This document shows positions 40,054-48,844 of a stretch of DNA of 64,000 bases, piece by piece. Every line of letters starts with the position of its first letter. Positions within the stretch are counted from its first letter, which is position 1. Origin of the DNA: Nocardioides astragali (GTDB lineage: Bacteria > Actinomycetota > Actinomycetes > Propionibacteriales > Nocardioidaceae); NCBI RefSeq assembly GCF_024436375.1, contig NZ_JAFMZM010000001.1, forward strand, positions 620,001 through 684,000, read 5' to 3'. A program made the translations under genes and the position numbers. The notes below the pieces were generated by a model. The model did not search any database. It had not been told where the DNA came from and saw only the letters and a list, made by a program, of their open reading frames with translations.

Positions 40054-40106
40054 GTGTCGTGTCAGGCGCCGGACGAGCCGGGGCCACATCCCGAGAGGAA
40101 AGCACC

Positions 40107-40391
40107 ATGAACACATCACACGCCGGCCGCACCATCGCTGCTGCCGCCGCCATCGCCGGGACCTTCTTCGCCACGACAGCCTGCGGTGTGGAGAAGAGCG
40201 CGACCGGCACGATCAGCAAGCCGGCCCAGGCACCCAGTGCCGAGACCAGCGTCCCGGCCCACCGCTCCTACCCCGCCGACGGGCGGGAGAACCGCCCGGG
40301 CCAGAAGACCTTTCCTGCCGACGGTCGGGAGCACCGCAACCCTGCTCCCGAAGCGTTCACGGGGAAGCACAAGCAGCCCGTCGACTGGTGA
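40107..40391 (+). CDS. 94-aa lipoprotein 2 with duplicated PADGRE motif
   Basis: MNTSHAGRTIAAAAAIAGTF begins a signal peptide ending at a lipobox-like ATTAC (C26). The mature part is about 69 residues, hydrophilic and apparently disordered, with a doubled motif SYPADGRENR and TFPADGREHR and a C-terminal KQPVDW. It equals lipoprotein 1 in length (94 aa) and in plan: MNT start, signal, Cys, linker, two-copy motif. A GAGAGGAAAG ribosome site precedes the ATG. Function unknown; its divergent neighbour is STAND 4. Confidence 0.75.
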   Translation: MNTSHAGRTIAAAAAIAGTFFATTACGVEKSATGTISKPAQAPSAETSVPAHRSYPADGRENRPGQKTFPADGREHRNPAPEAFTGKHKQPVDW

Positions 40392-40406
40392 CGCGACCGC
40401 TCACGC

Positions 40407-40443
40407 AACAGTGCCGGTGACCTGACAGGTCACCGGCACTGTT
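40407..40443. terminator. 17-bp perfect bidirectional terminator hairpin
   Basis: AACAGTGCCGGTGACCT (40407-40423) pairs perfectly with 40427-40443 around a GAC loop. It lies midway between the convergent lipoprotein 2 and ABC ATPase stop codons. Confidence 0.85.
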
Positions 40444-40458
40444 CTGCGTCGCCCCGGA

Positions 40459-41724
40459 TCAGGTGGTGGCCTGGTCTGAGCCGGGCTGCACGCTGTCCTG
40501 CGCCTCACCGACCTCCTCGGCCTTGGCCATCGCGTTGCCACCGGGCACGATCCCCGCCTTGGAGGAGTCCATGGTGAGGTTGTCGCCGCTCGCCGGGTCG
40601 AACAGGTGGATCTTGCGGGCGTCGACCCAGATCTTCGCGTCGTCGCCCTCGCTGATCCGGCTCGCGCCGTCGAGCGAGACCACGAGCTGGGTGCGCAGCG
40701 ACTCGCCGTCGAGGTCGCGCTCGAGCTGCTGGAGCTGCTTCTCCACCTCCGGCGGCGCCTCGAACGGGATGTAGGCGTAGGCCTCGTTGCCCAGCCACTC
40801 CACGACGTCCACCGTGGCGTTGAACGTCGCCTCCTCGGTCACCTTGTCGCTGTCGACGACGCTGGCGTCCTCGAAGTGCTCCGGCCGGACGCCGGCGATC
40901 AGCAGGCCCTTGTCCTGTGCCTTCGCCGCCTTGTCGTCCGGGATCGTCACCGTCCCGAACGGCAGCTCCACCTGGTTGCCCTTCACCGTCGCTGGGAGGA
41001 AGTTCATCGGCGGCGAGCCGATGAAGCCGGCGACGAACAGGTTGGCCGGGTTCTCGTAGAGCTCACGAGGCGTGGCGAGCTGCTGCAGGACGCCACGCTT
41101 GAGCACCGCGACCCGGTCGCCCAGCGTCATCGCCTCGGTCTGGTCGTGGGTGACGTAGACCGTGGTGATGCCCAGGCGCTTCTGCAGGCGGGCGATCTCC
41201 GTACGCATCTGCCCGCGGAGCTTGGCGTCGAGGTTGGACAGGGGCTCGTCGAAGAGGAACGCCTCCGCATCGCGGACGATGGCACGACCCATCGCGACGC
41301 GCTGGCGCTGCCCGCCCGACAGGTTGCCGGGCTTGCGCTCGAGGTGCTCGTCGAGCTCCAGCGTCTTCGACGCGTCGCGCACCTTCTTGTCGACCTCGGA
41401 GTCCGAGGCGCCCGCCAGCCGCAGCGGGAACGCGATGTTCTCGTAGACGGTGAGGTGGGGGTAGAGGGCGTAGTTCTGGAACACCATCGACAGGTTGCGG
41501 TCGCGCGGGGCCAGGTCGTTGACCTTCTTCCCGCCGATGATCATGTCGCCGTCGGTGATGTCCTCGAGGCCGACGATCATCCGCAGGAGCGTGGACTTCC
41601 CACACCCCGACGGGCCGACGAGGATGAGGAACTCCCCGTCCGCCACGTCGATGCTCACGTCGTTGACGGCCGGGAAGCCGTCGCCGTACTGCTTGACGAT
41701 GTTCTTCATCTCGATGGCAGCCAT
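40459..41724 (-). CDS. Sugar ABC transporter ATP-binding protein (SugC/UgpC-like)
   Basis: A 421-aa ATPase with Walker A GPSGCGKST, Q-loop FQNYALYPHLTVYENI, signature LSGGQRQRVAMGRAI, Walker B AFLFDEPLSNLD, H-loop VTHDQTEAMTLGD and a C-terminal MalK-type regulatory domain (GVRPEHF). It is longer than usual (family about 360-390 aa) because of an extra acidic C-terminal tail. Last gene of a four-gene CUT1 operon in the order binding protein, permease, permease, ATPase, as in mycobacterial lpqY-sugA-sugB-sugC, which takes up trehalose. Confidence 0.94.
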   Translation of the reverse strand: MAAIEMKNIVKQYGDGFPAVNDVSIDVADGEFLILVGPSGCGKSTLLRMIVGLEDITDGDMIIGGKKVNDLAPRDRNLSMVFQNYALYPHLTVYENIAFPLRLAGASDSEVDKKVRDASKTLELDEHLERKPGNLSGGQRQRVAMGRAIVRDAEAFLFDEPLSNLDAKLRGQMRTEIARLQKRLGITTVYVTHDQTEAMTLGDRVAVLKRGVLQQLATPRELYENPANLFVAGFIGSPPMNFLPATVKGNQVELPFGTVTIPDDKAAKAQDKGLLIAGVRPEHFEDASVVDSDKVTEEATFNATVDVVEWLGNEAYAYIPFEAPPEVEKQLQQLERDLDGESLRTQLVVSLDGASRISEGDDAKIWVDARKIHLFDPASGDNLTMDSSKAGIVPGGNAMAKAEEVGEAQDSVQPGSDQATT

Positions 41725-41731
41725 GAGCTGA

Positions 41732-42562
41732 TCACCCCTTCACTGCGCCGGAGGTCAGGCCGGCAACGATCTTGCGCTGGAAAAGCAGGACGATGACGAT
41801 CACCGGCAACGTGACGATGACCGACGCCGTCGCAAGCTGCGCGTACGGCGGGTTGAACGGGTCGGGGCCGACGAAGAACGACATCTGCGCCGGCACCGTC
41901 CGTGAGGACGTCGTGGAGGTCAGTGAGATCGCGAGCACGAACTCGTTCCACGCGAAGAAGAAGGTCAGGATCGCCGCGGTGAACACACCGGGTGCGGCGA
42001 GCGGCACGATGACCTTGCGGAACGCCTGCCACGTCGTGGCGCCGTCGACCTGTGCTGCCTGCTCCATCTCCCATGGGATCTCGCGGAAGAAGGCCGACAG
42101 GGTCCAGATCGCCAGCGGCAGCGTGAAGGACATGTAGGGGATGATCAGGCCGGGCCAGGTGTTGAAGAGCCCGAACGTGGTCCACATGTCGAACAGCGGA
42201 CCCACCAGCGCCACCACCGGGAACATCGCGATCGCGAGGGCGAGCGAGAGCACGAAGCGCTTGCCCTTGAACTCCAGCCGCGCGATGGCGTACGCCGCCA
42301 GCGTGGCGAGGATGACCGAGAGCACCGTGGCGATCAGCGAGATGCCGAACGAGTTGATGAGAGCCCGGGTGAAGTCGCCGTTGTCGAGGATGGCGCTGTA
42401 GTTGTCGAACGTGGGGTCCTTGGGGAGGAACTGGGCGCTGCCCGTCGCCGTCTCGCCCTCGGACTTGAACGACAGCGAGAGGATCCAGGCCACCGGGAAC
42501 AGGCACCACAGCATGATCATGATGAACCCGATCCACGTGCCGATCGTGGTCTTGCCTCTCAT
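41732..42562 (-). CDS. Sugar ABC transporter permease (SugB/MalG-like)
   Basis: A 276-aa permease with six predicted helices and the EAA-type motif EMEQAAQVDGATTWQAFRKV; VAGLTSGAVKG closes the protein as in MalG-type subunits. It shares one base with the preceding permease stop. The ATPase follows after 7 bp. Confidence 0.93.
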   Translation of the reverse strand: MRGKTTIGTWIGFIMIMLWCLFPVAWILSLSFKSEGETATGSAQFLPKDPTFDNYSAILDNGDFTRALINSFGISLIATVLSVILATLAAYAIARLEFKGKRFVLSLALAIAMFPVVALVGPLFDMWTTFGLFNTWPGLIIPYMSFTLPLAIWTLSAFFREIPWEMEQAAQVDGATTWQAFRKVIVPLAAPGVFTAAILTFFFAWNEFVLAISLTSTTSSRTVPAQMSFFVGPDPFNPPYAQLATASVIVTLPVIVIVLLFQRKIVAGLTSGAVKG

Positions 42563-43518
42563 CAGCCCTCACCCCTTGCCTGTGCCAGGTCGACCTTGAA
42601 CAGCTTGACGATCAGCCACGCCAGCAGCAGCACGGACAGGAACAGGATCACCGACAGTGCGGATCCCAGTCCCAGCTGCATCTGCTCGATGACTTGTCGA
42701 TAGGTGAGGAACGAGATCGACTCGGTGTCCTGCGCACCTCGCGTCATCACGAAGATGTTGTCGAAGATGCGGTAGGCGTCGAGCGCCCGGAAGAGCACCG
42801 CGACCATGATCGCCGCGCGCATGTTGGGCAGGATCACCTTCCATAGCCGCTGCCACCAGGTGGCGCCGTCGACCTTCGCCGCCTCGAGCATGTCCTCGCT
42901 GACCTGGGCCAGGCCCGCCAGGAGGAGCAGTGCCATGAAGGGCGTGGTCTTCCAGATCTCCGAGACCATGATCGCGAACATCGCGGGCCAGTGGTCGCCG
43001 AACCAGTTGGTGTCCTCGGCGATCCACGGCAGCCAGTTGAACCACGAGTTCACGAAGCCGTTGTTGAGCGAGAACGCGAACTGCCAGGCGAATGCCGAGA
43101 CCACCGTGATGATGCCGTAGGGGATCAGGATCGAGGTCCGCATGACACCGCGTGCGAACACGATGCGGTGCATCACCATGGCGAACGCGAACCCGATGAC
43201 CAGCTCGACCGCCACCGTCACGACCATGATCAGCAGCGTGTTCCACGTGTCGCGCCAGAACAGGCTGTCGCTCAGCACCGTCACGTAGTTGTCGATGCCG
43301 ATGAACTCGCGGTCGTCGGGTGCCGTCAGCCGGTAGCGGAACAGTGACAGGTAGAGCGCCTGGATCATCGGCCACGCCGTGACGAGGAGCATCAGCACCA
43401 CGGCCGGCGCGACCAGCTTGATGCCGAGCCTGTTCTCCGCCGAGGTGCGGTCGCTGACCGTCTTCTTGGGTGAGCGCTTGACGTCGCGCTCCGAGTCGGG
43501 TGCCACGGTCGTGGTCAC
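42562..43518 (-). CDS. Sugar ABC transporter permease (SugA/MalF-like)
   Basis: A 318-aa permease; the GTG at 43518 (VTTTVAPDSERDVKRSP) overlaps the binding-protein stop by 4 bp. Helices begin at LVAPAVVLMLLVTAWPMIQA; the EAA motif is DMLEAAKVDGATWWQRLWKV. Together with the SugB-like subunit it forms the membrane channel of the importer. Confidence 0.93.
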   Translation of the reverse strand: MTTTVAPDSERDVKRSPKKTVSDRTSAENRLGIKLVAPAVVLMLLVTAWPMIQALYLSLFRYRLTAPDDREFIGIDNYVTVLSDSLFWRDTWNTLLIMVVTVAVELVIGFAFAMVMHRIVFARGVMRTSILIPYGIITVVSAFAWQFAFSLNNGFVNSWFNWLPWIAEDTNWFGDHWPAMFAIMVSEIWKTTPFMALLLLAGLAQVSEDMLEAAKVDGATWWQRLWKVILPNMRAAIMVAVLFRALDAYRIFDNIFVMTRGAQDTESISFLTYRQVIEQMQLGLGSALSVILFLSVLLLAWLIVKLFKVDLAQARGEG

Positions 43519-44816
43519 AGCAGCTTCCCTCCCTTCAGGATCTCCTCGATGAATGCCTGGGAGGACTCGGGGGTCTCGGAGTCGACGCCGGCAGGCGGGT
43601 GCCACGTGCCCTGGATGGAGCTGGAGACGTCGCTCCAGTAGGGGGTCACGGTGCGGGGTGCCGAGGCGTCGACGCTCTCCTGGAACAGCGCCAGCAGGTC
43701 CTCGGGGTAGAGCTCGGCGAGGGCGGGGTACTCGTAGCCCGCGGTGCTGGCCGGCATGTTGCCGGTCATCTCCGCGTTCTTGCCCTGCTGCTCGGGCTCG
43801 ACGAGACAGGCCGCCGCCTCGAGGGCGAGGTCCTTGTCGTCGGAGTACGCGCTGACGCCGATGCCGATGCCACCGTAGGGCGGACGCGAGTCCTCGCCCT
43901 CGACGGCCTGCGGGTAGCGGGTGTAGCCGATGTCCTCGGCCACCTCGGGAGCGGTCTCGTCGTAGTTGTGCCAGATGTAGGTCCAGTTGACCAGGAACGA
44001 TCCCTGGTCGGAGCCGAACGTCGAGCCGGCCGTGCCCTCGTTGGAGACGCTGAGGTCGGAGGGCGCCGCCTCGGAGGAGGCGAGCTTCTCGATGATGCCC
44101 GCTGCCACGGTCCCGGGCTCCTCGGCGATCGTCAGGTCCGCGTCGACTCCCTGCTCGGCGTTCTCGAGGAGCGTGCCGCCCGCGCTCTCCACGAGCGCGT
44201 TGATCCACACGACGTAGCCCTCGTACTTGTTGGCCTGCACGCCGATCTTGCCGCCGTTCTCGCTGGCGACGTCGATGATCTGGTCCCAGGTGACGGGCTG
44301 TGACATGTCGATGCCAGCCTTCTCGACGAAGGACTTGCGATACCAGAGGACCTGCGTGTTGGACCAGAACGGGAAGACGACGAGCTCGTCCTCCCACGTG
44401 GCCGCCTCGATGGCACCCTGGAAGGTGCCCTGCTCCTCCAGCTGGGAGATGGCGTCCTGCGGCACGTCGGCGAGGAATCCGGCGTCGGCGAACTCGGCCG
44501 TGAACGGCGGGTCGAGCGACATCAGGTCGATGGCCGGGTCCTTGGCCGCGAGGCGCCGCGCCAGCTGGATGCGCTGCTGGCTCGCGTCCTGCGGCAGGAC
44601 CTGGGTGGTGATCGTGTAGTCGTCGGTGGAGCAGTCCTCGGCGATCGCTGCCTGGCCGCCGGCGTCGGGGTTGATGTACCAGACCAGCTCGGGTTTTCCG
44701 CCGTCCCCGCCGCATGCCGCCAGGAGGCTGCTGGCGAGCGCCAGGGTGACCGCCGAGCCGGCAATGCGTCGAGACCGCGGACGACCGCGTGGTCGGGTCG
44801 ATGAACGTGATGCCAT
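43515..44816 (-). CDS. Sugar ABC transporter substrate-binding lipoprotein (LpqY-like)
   Basis: A 433-aa binding protein with an Arg-rich signal peptide and lipobox LLAAC (C35). The mature lobe starts GKPELVWYINPDAGGQAAIA and includes DLMSLDPPFTAEFADAGFL and FWSNTQVLWYRKSFVEKAG. Gene order and sequence style fit trehalose importers of the LpqY group, but ligand specificity cannot be read from sequence, and the neighbouring galactokinase leaves galactosides possible. It is divergent from galK; a GTGACT-CC-AGTCAC inverted repeat (44832-44845) lies 16 bp upstream of its start. Confidence 0.92.
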   Translation of the reverse strand: MASRSSTRPRGRPRSRRIAGSAVTLALASSLLAACGGDGGKPELVWYINPDAGGQAAIAEDCSTDDYTITTQVLPQDASQQRIQLARRLAAKDPAIDLMSLDPPFTAEFADAGFLADVPQDAISQLEEQGTFQGAIEAATWEDELVVFPFWSNTQVLWYRKSFVEKAGIDMSQPVTWDQIIDVASENGGKIGVQANKYEGYVVWINALVESAGGTLLENAEQGVDADLTIAEEPGTVAAGIIEKLASSEAAPSDLSVSNEGTAGSTFGSDQGSFLVNWTYIWHNYDETAPEVAEDIGYTRYPQAVEGEDSRPPYGGIGIGVSAYSDDKDLALEAAACLVEPEQQGKNAEMTGNMPASTAGYEYPALAELYPEDLLALFQESVDASAPRTVTPYWSDVSSSIQGTWHPPAGVDSETPESSQAFIEEILKGGKLL

Positions 44817-44831
44817 GCGCCCTCCTATGTT

Positions 44832-44845
44832 GTGACTCCAGTCAC
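44832..44845. promoter_or_regulatory. Inverted repeat in the galK/binding-protein spacer
   Basis: GTGACT and AGTCAC form a perfect 6-bp inverted repeat with a 2-bp centre, placed between two divergent starts. The half-site and spacing would suit a GntR- or DeoR-type dimer; no regulator gene is adjacent, so this is a candidate only. Confidence 0.4.
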
Positions 44846-44927
44846 TGGTCTATCGGCTGCGGCTACTGTTGGCAACCGCTCCTCACCCCATCGAGCCTGC
44901 CCAGAACCCGTAACGAGAGAGGTCCAT

Positions 44928-46013
44928 GTGACGCGCTGGTTCGCGCCCGGACGCATCAACGTCATCGGCGAGCACACTGACTACAACGACGGCTTCGTTC
45001 TTCCGATGGCACTGGCGATGGGCTGCACCGCCACGATCGAGGACGCCGGCGACGGGTGGACGGTCGTCTCCGCGCAGGCTCCCGAGCCGGTCACCGTCGC
45101 CCCCTCCGGGCTCGAGGACCGGGCGGAGGTGCCCGAGTGGGCGTCGTACGTGCTGGGCGCGCTCTGGCTGCTCCGCGACGACGGCGTCGAGGTGCCTGCG
45201 CTGCGCATCGAGGTCGACTCCGACGTGCCCTCGGGTGCGGGCCTCTCGTCCTCGGCGGCGCTCGTGTGCTCGGTCGTACGGGCCCTCGACGACCACCTGG
45301 GCCTCCGGCTGGGTGACGACGGTCTCCTCGACCTGAGCCGTCGCGTCGAGAACGACGCCGTGGGCGCCCCGACCGGCGGGATGGACCAGCTGATCAGCCT
45401 GCGCGGCGAGGCCGGCCACGCGCTGTTCTGCGACATGCGCGACCTGACGTCGCAGCCGGTGCCGTTCGACCCGTCGGCCGCCGGCCTGACCCTGCTCGTG
45501 GTCGACACCCGAGCTCCGCACCGCCACGCGGACGGGGAGTACGCCGCCCGCCGCAGCGGGTGCGAGGAGGCGGCCCGGCGGCTCGGGGTGCGAGCACTGC
45601 GCGACGTCACCGATGCCGAGGCCGCGGTCGCCCGGCTCGACGACGAGGAGCTCCAGCGCTACGTCCGGCACGTCGTCACCGAGGACGACCGGGTCCTGGC
45701 TGCGGTGCGGGTCCTGCGAGAGGGGCGGCTGGCCGAGCTGGGCCCGATGCTGTCCGAGTCGCACGCCTCGATGCGCGACGACTTCCGGATCACCGTGCCC
45801 GAGGTCGACACCGCGGTCGAGGCACTCATGGGCGCCGGCGCGATCGGCGCCCGGATGACCGGGGGAGGGTTCGGCGGCTGCGTCATCGGGCTGCTGCCCG
45901 ACGACGCCGTCGAGGCGTCGGGGGACGACGTACGCCGGGCCTTCGCGGACGCTGGCTACGGCGAGCCGGCCCTCTTCACGGCCTCCGCCGAAGCCGGCGC
46001 CCGACCCGTCTAG
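44928..46013 (+). CDS. galK: Galactokinase
   Basis: A 361-aa GHMP kinase that phosphorylates galactose at C1, first step of the Leloir pathway. Motifs: GRINVIGEHTDYNDGFVLP (galactokinase signature), VPSGAGLSSSAALVCSV (ATP-binding GHMP motif), APTGGMDQ and TGGGFGGCVIGLL (motif 3). The GTG at 44928 (VTRWFAPGRINVIGEHTDY) follows GAGAGAGG and gives the usual family N terminus; a GTG 96 bp further up in the same frame lies inside the regulatory palindrome. No galT or galE is visible nearby. The 3' end overlaps the convergent hydrolase gene by 4 bp. Confidence 0.94.
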   Translation: MTRWFAPGRINVIGEHTDYNDGFVLPMALAMGCTATIEDAGDGWTVVSAQAPEPVTVAPSGLEDRAEVPEWASYVLGALWLLRDDGVEVPALRIEVDSDVPSGAGLSSSAALVCSVVRALDDHLGLRLGDDGLLDLSRRVENDAVGAPTGGMDQLISLRGEAGHALFCDMRDLTSQPVPFDPSAAGLTLLVVDTRAPHRHADGEYAARRSGCEEAARRLGVRALRDVTDAEAAVARLDDEELQRYVRHVVTEDDRVLAAVRVLREGRLAELGPMLSESHASMRDDFRITVPEVDTAVEALMGAGAIGARMTGGGFGGCVIGLLPDDAVEASGDDVRRAFADAGYGEPALFTASAEAGARPV

Positions 46014-46936
46014 CCGGCGCGGTCGGCCGTCCGGGCGATCGCCTCGACGAACGTCTCGAAGAGGGCAGGCGGGAGGTCGTGGCCCATCCCGTCGACCAGC
46101 ACCAGCTCGGCGCCGGGGATCGCGGCGGCTGTCGAGCGCCCGCCGCTGACGTGGACCATCTTGTCGGCCATGCCGTGCACGACGAGTGCCGGGACGCGCA
46201 GGCTGCGCAGACGCTGGGTGCGGTCGGGCTGCGTGAGGACCGCCAGCATCTGCCGCATCACGCCGCTCGTGCTGTAGCCGCGGTCGAAGGTCTCGCCGGC
46301 GCGCCGCGCCAGCACCTCGGGATCCGCCGGATATGCGGCGGAGCCGATCACGTCCCAGAACGCCACGCTGGTGGCGATGTAGGACTCGCGCCCCGGCTTG
46401 CGCGGCGCGATGAGGGCAGGGAGGAGGCGCGGGTCCTGCCACCCCACGGTGCGCCTGCCCGTGGTCGACATGATGCTCGTCAGTGAGCGCACCCGCTGGG
46501 GATGGTCGAGGGCCACCGTCTGGGCGATCATGCCGCCCATCGAGATCCCGGCGAGATGGGCCGACTCCAGGCCGAGGTGGTCGAGCAGCGCGACGGCGTC
46601 GCCGGCGAGGTCCGCCATCGAGTACGGCGCCTTGACCTTGCGGCCGGCGAACGCCCCGATGAGCTGTCCGCGGGTCACCCGGGCCCGCATCCTGGTGGAG
46701 CGACCGGCGTCGCGGTTGTCGTAGCGGATGACGTAGAAGCCCTCCGACGCGAGCATCAGGCAGAGCTCGTCGTCCCACCACGTCATCGGGCCGCCGAGAC
46801 CCATCACCAGCAGCAGCGGCTCCCCCTCGGGGTCGCCGAACCTCTGGTAGCACAGCTCGACGTCGTTGCCGACGGGCGCGAGCAGCTCGCCGGAGACGAC
46901 GGGCGCCTCGGTGCTGGCGCGACGGGACGTAGACAT
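46010..46936 (-). CDS. Alpha/beta hydrolase
   Basis: A 308-aa alpha/beta-fold enzyme. Oxyanion region LLLVMGLGGPMTWW, nucleophile elbow LAGISMGGMIAQ (catalytic Ser), acid region VVHGMADKMVHVSGG and histidine VDGMGHDLPP. The YDNRDAGRSTR stretch after strand 4 is typical of esterases and epoxide-hydrolase-like or aclacinomycin methylesterase-like members. The ATG at 46936 (MSTSRRAS) is chosen over a longer open frame that runs through the AT-rich divergent promoter region. Substrate unknown. Confidence 0.88.
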   Translation of the reverse strand: MSTSRRASTEAPVVSGELLAPVGNDVELCYQRFGDPEGEPLLLVMGLGGPMTWWDDELCLMLASEGFYVIRYDNRDAGRSTRMRARVTRGQLIGAFAGRKVKAPYSMADLAGDAVALLDHLGLESAHLAGISMGGMIAQTVALDHPQRVRSLTSIMSTTGRRTVGWQDPRLLPALIAPRKPGRESYIATSVAFWDVIGSAAYPADPEVLARRAGETFDRGYSTSGVMRQMLAVLTQPDRTQRLRSLRVPALVVHGMADKMVHVSGGRSTAAAIPGAELVLVDGMGHDLPPALFETFVEAIARTADRAG

Positions 46937-47014
46937 GCCTCCAGTGAACACGACCGTGATCCCCAAAAGAACGCATAAAGGGGTGACGTCCCCCATTCCG
47001 TTGGGGTTCTGGGC

Positions 47015-47020
47015 TACGTT
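47015..47020 (+). promoter_or_regulatory. -10 box of the lipase-like gene
   Basis: TACGTT ends 2 nt before the ATG at 47023 and 8 nt before the in-frame GTG at 47029. Leaderless spacing therefore favours the GTG as true start. Confidence 0.45.
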
Positions 47021-47022
47021 CG

Positions 47023-47862
47023 ATGATTGTGACCCAGCGCACAGTGGCGGCATTCCTGACGCCAGAGGGCTTCGCACAGCCCTCGGTGGCCGCCGTGCTG
47101 CGTGAAGGATCGGTTGTCGCCGAGGCCGGGCGCTATGCGGTGCACGCCTTCAGCGCCCGCGGGGCGCGACGACGTACGCCCTACGGTTCGCGACCGGTGC
47201 GCGTCAGCGAGCCGGTGCTCATGGTTCCCGGCTTCCTCGCGGGTGACTCCTCGCTCGGCCCGATGAGCCGGACGCTGCGGCAGCAGGGCTTCCGCACCTA
47301 CCGCGCGGACATCCGCGCCAACGTCGGGTGCACGCTGGCCGCCGCCGCCCAGCTCGAGGAGCGGCTGGAGGAGATCACCCAGCGCCGCGGCTCGCGGGTG
47401 CGGATCGTCGGCCACAGCCTGGGCGGGATGCTGGCCCGCGGCGTCGCGGCCCGTCGCCCCGACCTGGTCGCGGGGATCGTCACGCTGGGCAGCCCGATGC
47501 TGGCGCCCGGCGCCCACCACGCCTCACTGGCCCGCAGCGTCGACCTGCTCGTGCGCCTCAACCGCGCTGGTCTGCGCAACCTGATGACCGAGGACTGCGT
47601 GGCAGGCAACTGCGCCCAGGAGAGCTTCGCCCAGGCGCGGGCCGAGCTGCGCGACGACGTGGACTTCACCGCGATCTACTCCCGCCGCGACGGCATCGTC
47701 GACTGGCGGGCGTGCGTCGACCCAGCTGCCCACGCGGTCGAGGTCCGCTCGTCCCACGTGGGCATGGCGTTCGACCCCGTGGTCATAGCGGCGGTCTCGG
47801 CGGCCCTGCGACCGGCCGTGGTGCCGTCAGCTGTCGAAGTCGATCGGGGAGAGATCGCGTAG
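47023..47862 (+). CDS. Lipase-like alpha/beta hydrolase
   Basis: A 279-aa protein (277 aa if it begins at GTG 47029, as the -10 spacing suggests). Motifs: [19 protein letters not shown] (oxyanion region), [16 protein letters not shown] (catalytic Ser in GHSLGG), [14 protein letters not shown] (acid) and [11 protein letters not shown] (His). The pattern fits triacylglycerol lipase or PGAP1-like esterases of actinobacteria. No signal peptide is evident. The last 36 bp overlap the 3' end of glpX on the other strand. Confidence 0.85.
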   Translation: MIVTQRTVAAFLTPEGFAQPSVAAVLREGSVVAEAGRYAVHAFSARGARRRTPYGSRPVRVSEPVLMVPGFLAGDSSLGPMSRTLRQQGFRTYRADIRANVGCTLAAAAQLEERLEEITQRRGSRVRIVGHSLGGMLARGVAARRPDLVAGIVTLGSPMLAPGAHHASLARSVDLLVRLNRAGLRNLMTEDCVAGNCAQESFAQARAELRDDVDFTAIYSRRDGIVDWRACVDPAAHAVEVRSSHVGMAFDPVVIAAVSAALRPAVVPSAVEVDRGEIA

Positions 47863-48831
47863 CTTCGAGAGCCGGTGCTCGGCGGTGATCGACCGGACGG
47901 TGCCGCTGCGCGAGCGCATCACGAGCGAGTGGGTCGTGACGCCCTCGCCGCGGTAGCGCACGCCGCGCATGAGCTCGCCGTCGGTGATGCCGGTGGCCAC
48001 GAAGAAGGCGTCGTCGCCGGTGACCAGGTCGTCGGTGCCGAGCACGAAGTCGGCGTCGAGATTGTGGCCGGCGTCCAGCGCGCGCTGCCGCTCGTCGTCG
48101 TCCTGAGGCCACAGCCGGCCCTGGATCTTGCCGCCGATGCACTTCATCGCGCAGGCCGCGATGATGCCCTCGGGGGTGCCGCCGACGCCGAGCATCAGGT
48201 CGACGCCGGTGTCCGGGCGGGCAGCCATGATCGCGCCGGCCACGTCGCCATCGGTGATGTACTTGATGCGAGCCCCGGTGTCCCGGATGTCCTCGACCAG
48301 TCCGGCGTGGCGTGGCCTGTCGAGGAGCACGACCGTCACGTCGTGGATGGAGAGGCCCTTGGCCTTGGCCACGCGCGCGATGTTCTCCTTCACCGGCAGC
48401 CGGATGTCGACCCGGTCAGCGGCTTCGGGCCCGGTCGCCAGCTTGTCCATGTAGAAGACCGCGCTGGGGTCGTACATCGTGCCGCGCGGCGACACCGCCA
48501 GCACCGCGATCGCGTTGTTCATGCCCTTGGCGGTCAGCGTGGTGCCGTCGATCGGGTCGACCGCCACGTCGCACTCGGGCCCGGTGCCGTCGCCGACCTC
48601 CTCGCCGTTGAAGAGCATCGGGGCGTTGTCCTTCTCGCCCTCGCCGATGACGACTGTGCCGCGCATGCCGATCGTGGAGATCATCGCGCGCATCGCCTCG
48701 ACGGCCACACCGTCGGCGTCGTTCTTGTCGCCCCGCCCCACCCAGCGGCCGGCTGCCATGGCCGCGGCCTCGGTGACCCGCACCAGCTCGAGGGCGAGGT
48801 TGCGGTCGGGCTTGCCGGTGGTGGGGCTCAT
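47827..48831 (-). CDS. glpX: Class II fructose-1,6-bisphosphatase
   Basis: A 334-aa gluconeogenic phosphatase: [33 protein letters not shown] (lithium-sensitive phosphatase motif), [21 protein letters not shown] (given as [17 protein letters not shown]). The ATG at 48831 is 7 nt behind TAACGT, a leaderless promoter; a GTG at 48840 would add three residues. It lies directly after modC on the same strand, but the leaderless signal suggests independent transcription. Actinobacteria rely on GlpX as their main FBPase. Confidence 0.95.
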   Translation of the reverse strand: MSPTTGKPDRNLALELVRVTEAAAMAAGRWVGRGDKNDADGVAVEAMRAMISTIGMRGTVVIGEGEKDNAPMLFNGEEVGDGTGPECDVAVDPIDGTTLTAKGMNNAIAVLAVSPRGTMYDPSAVFYMDKLATGPEAADRVDIRLPVKENIARVAKAKGLSIHDVTVVLLDRPRHAGLVEDIRDTGARIKYITDGDVAGAIMAARPDTGVDLMLGVGGTPEGIIAACAMKCIGGKIQGRLWPQDDDERQRALDAGHNLDADFVLGTDDLVTGDDAFFVATGITDGELMRGVRYRGEGVTTHSLVMRSRSGTVRSITAEHRLSKLRDLSPIDFDS

Positions 48832-48838
48832 GGCGCAC

Positions 48839-48844
48839 ACGTTA
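48839..48844 (-). promoter_or_regulatory. -10 box for a leaderless glpX transcript
   Basis: TAACGT (reading toward glpX) ends 7 nt before the ATG at 48831 and overlaps the modC stop codon. Confidence 0.45.
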
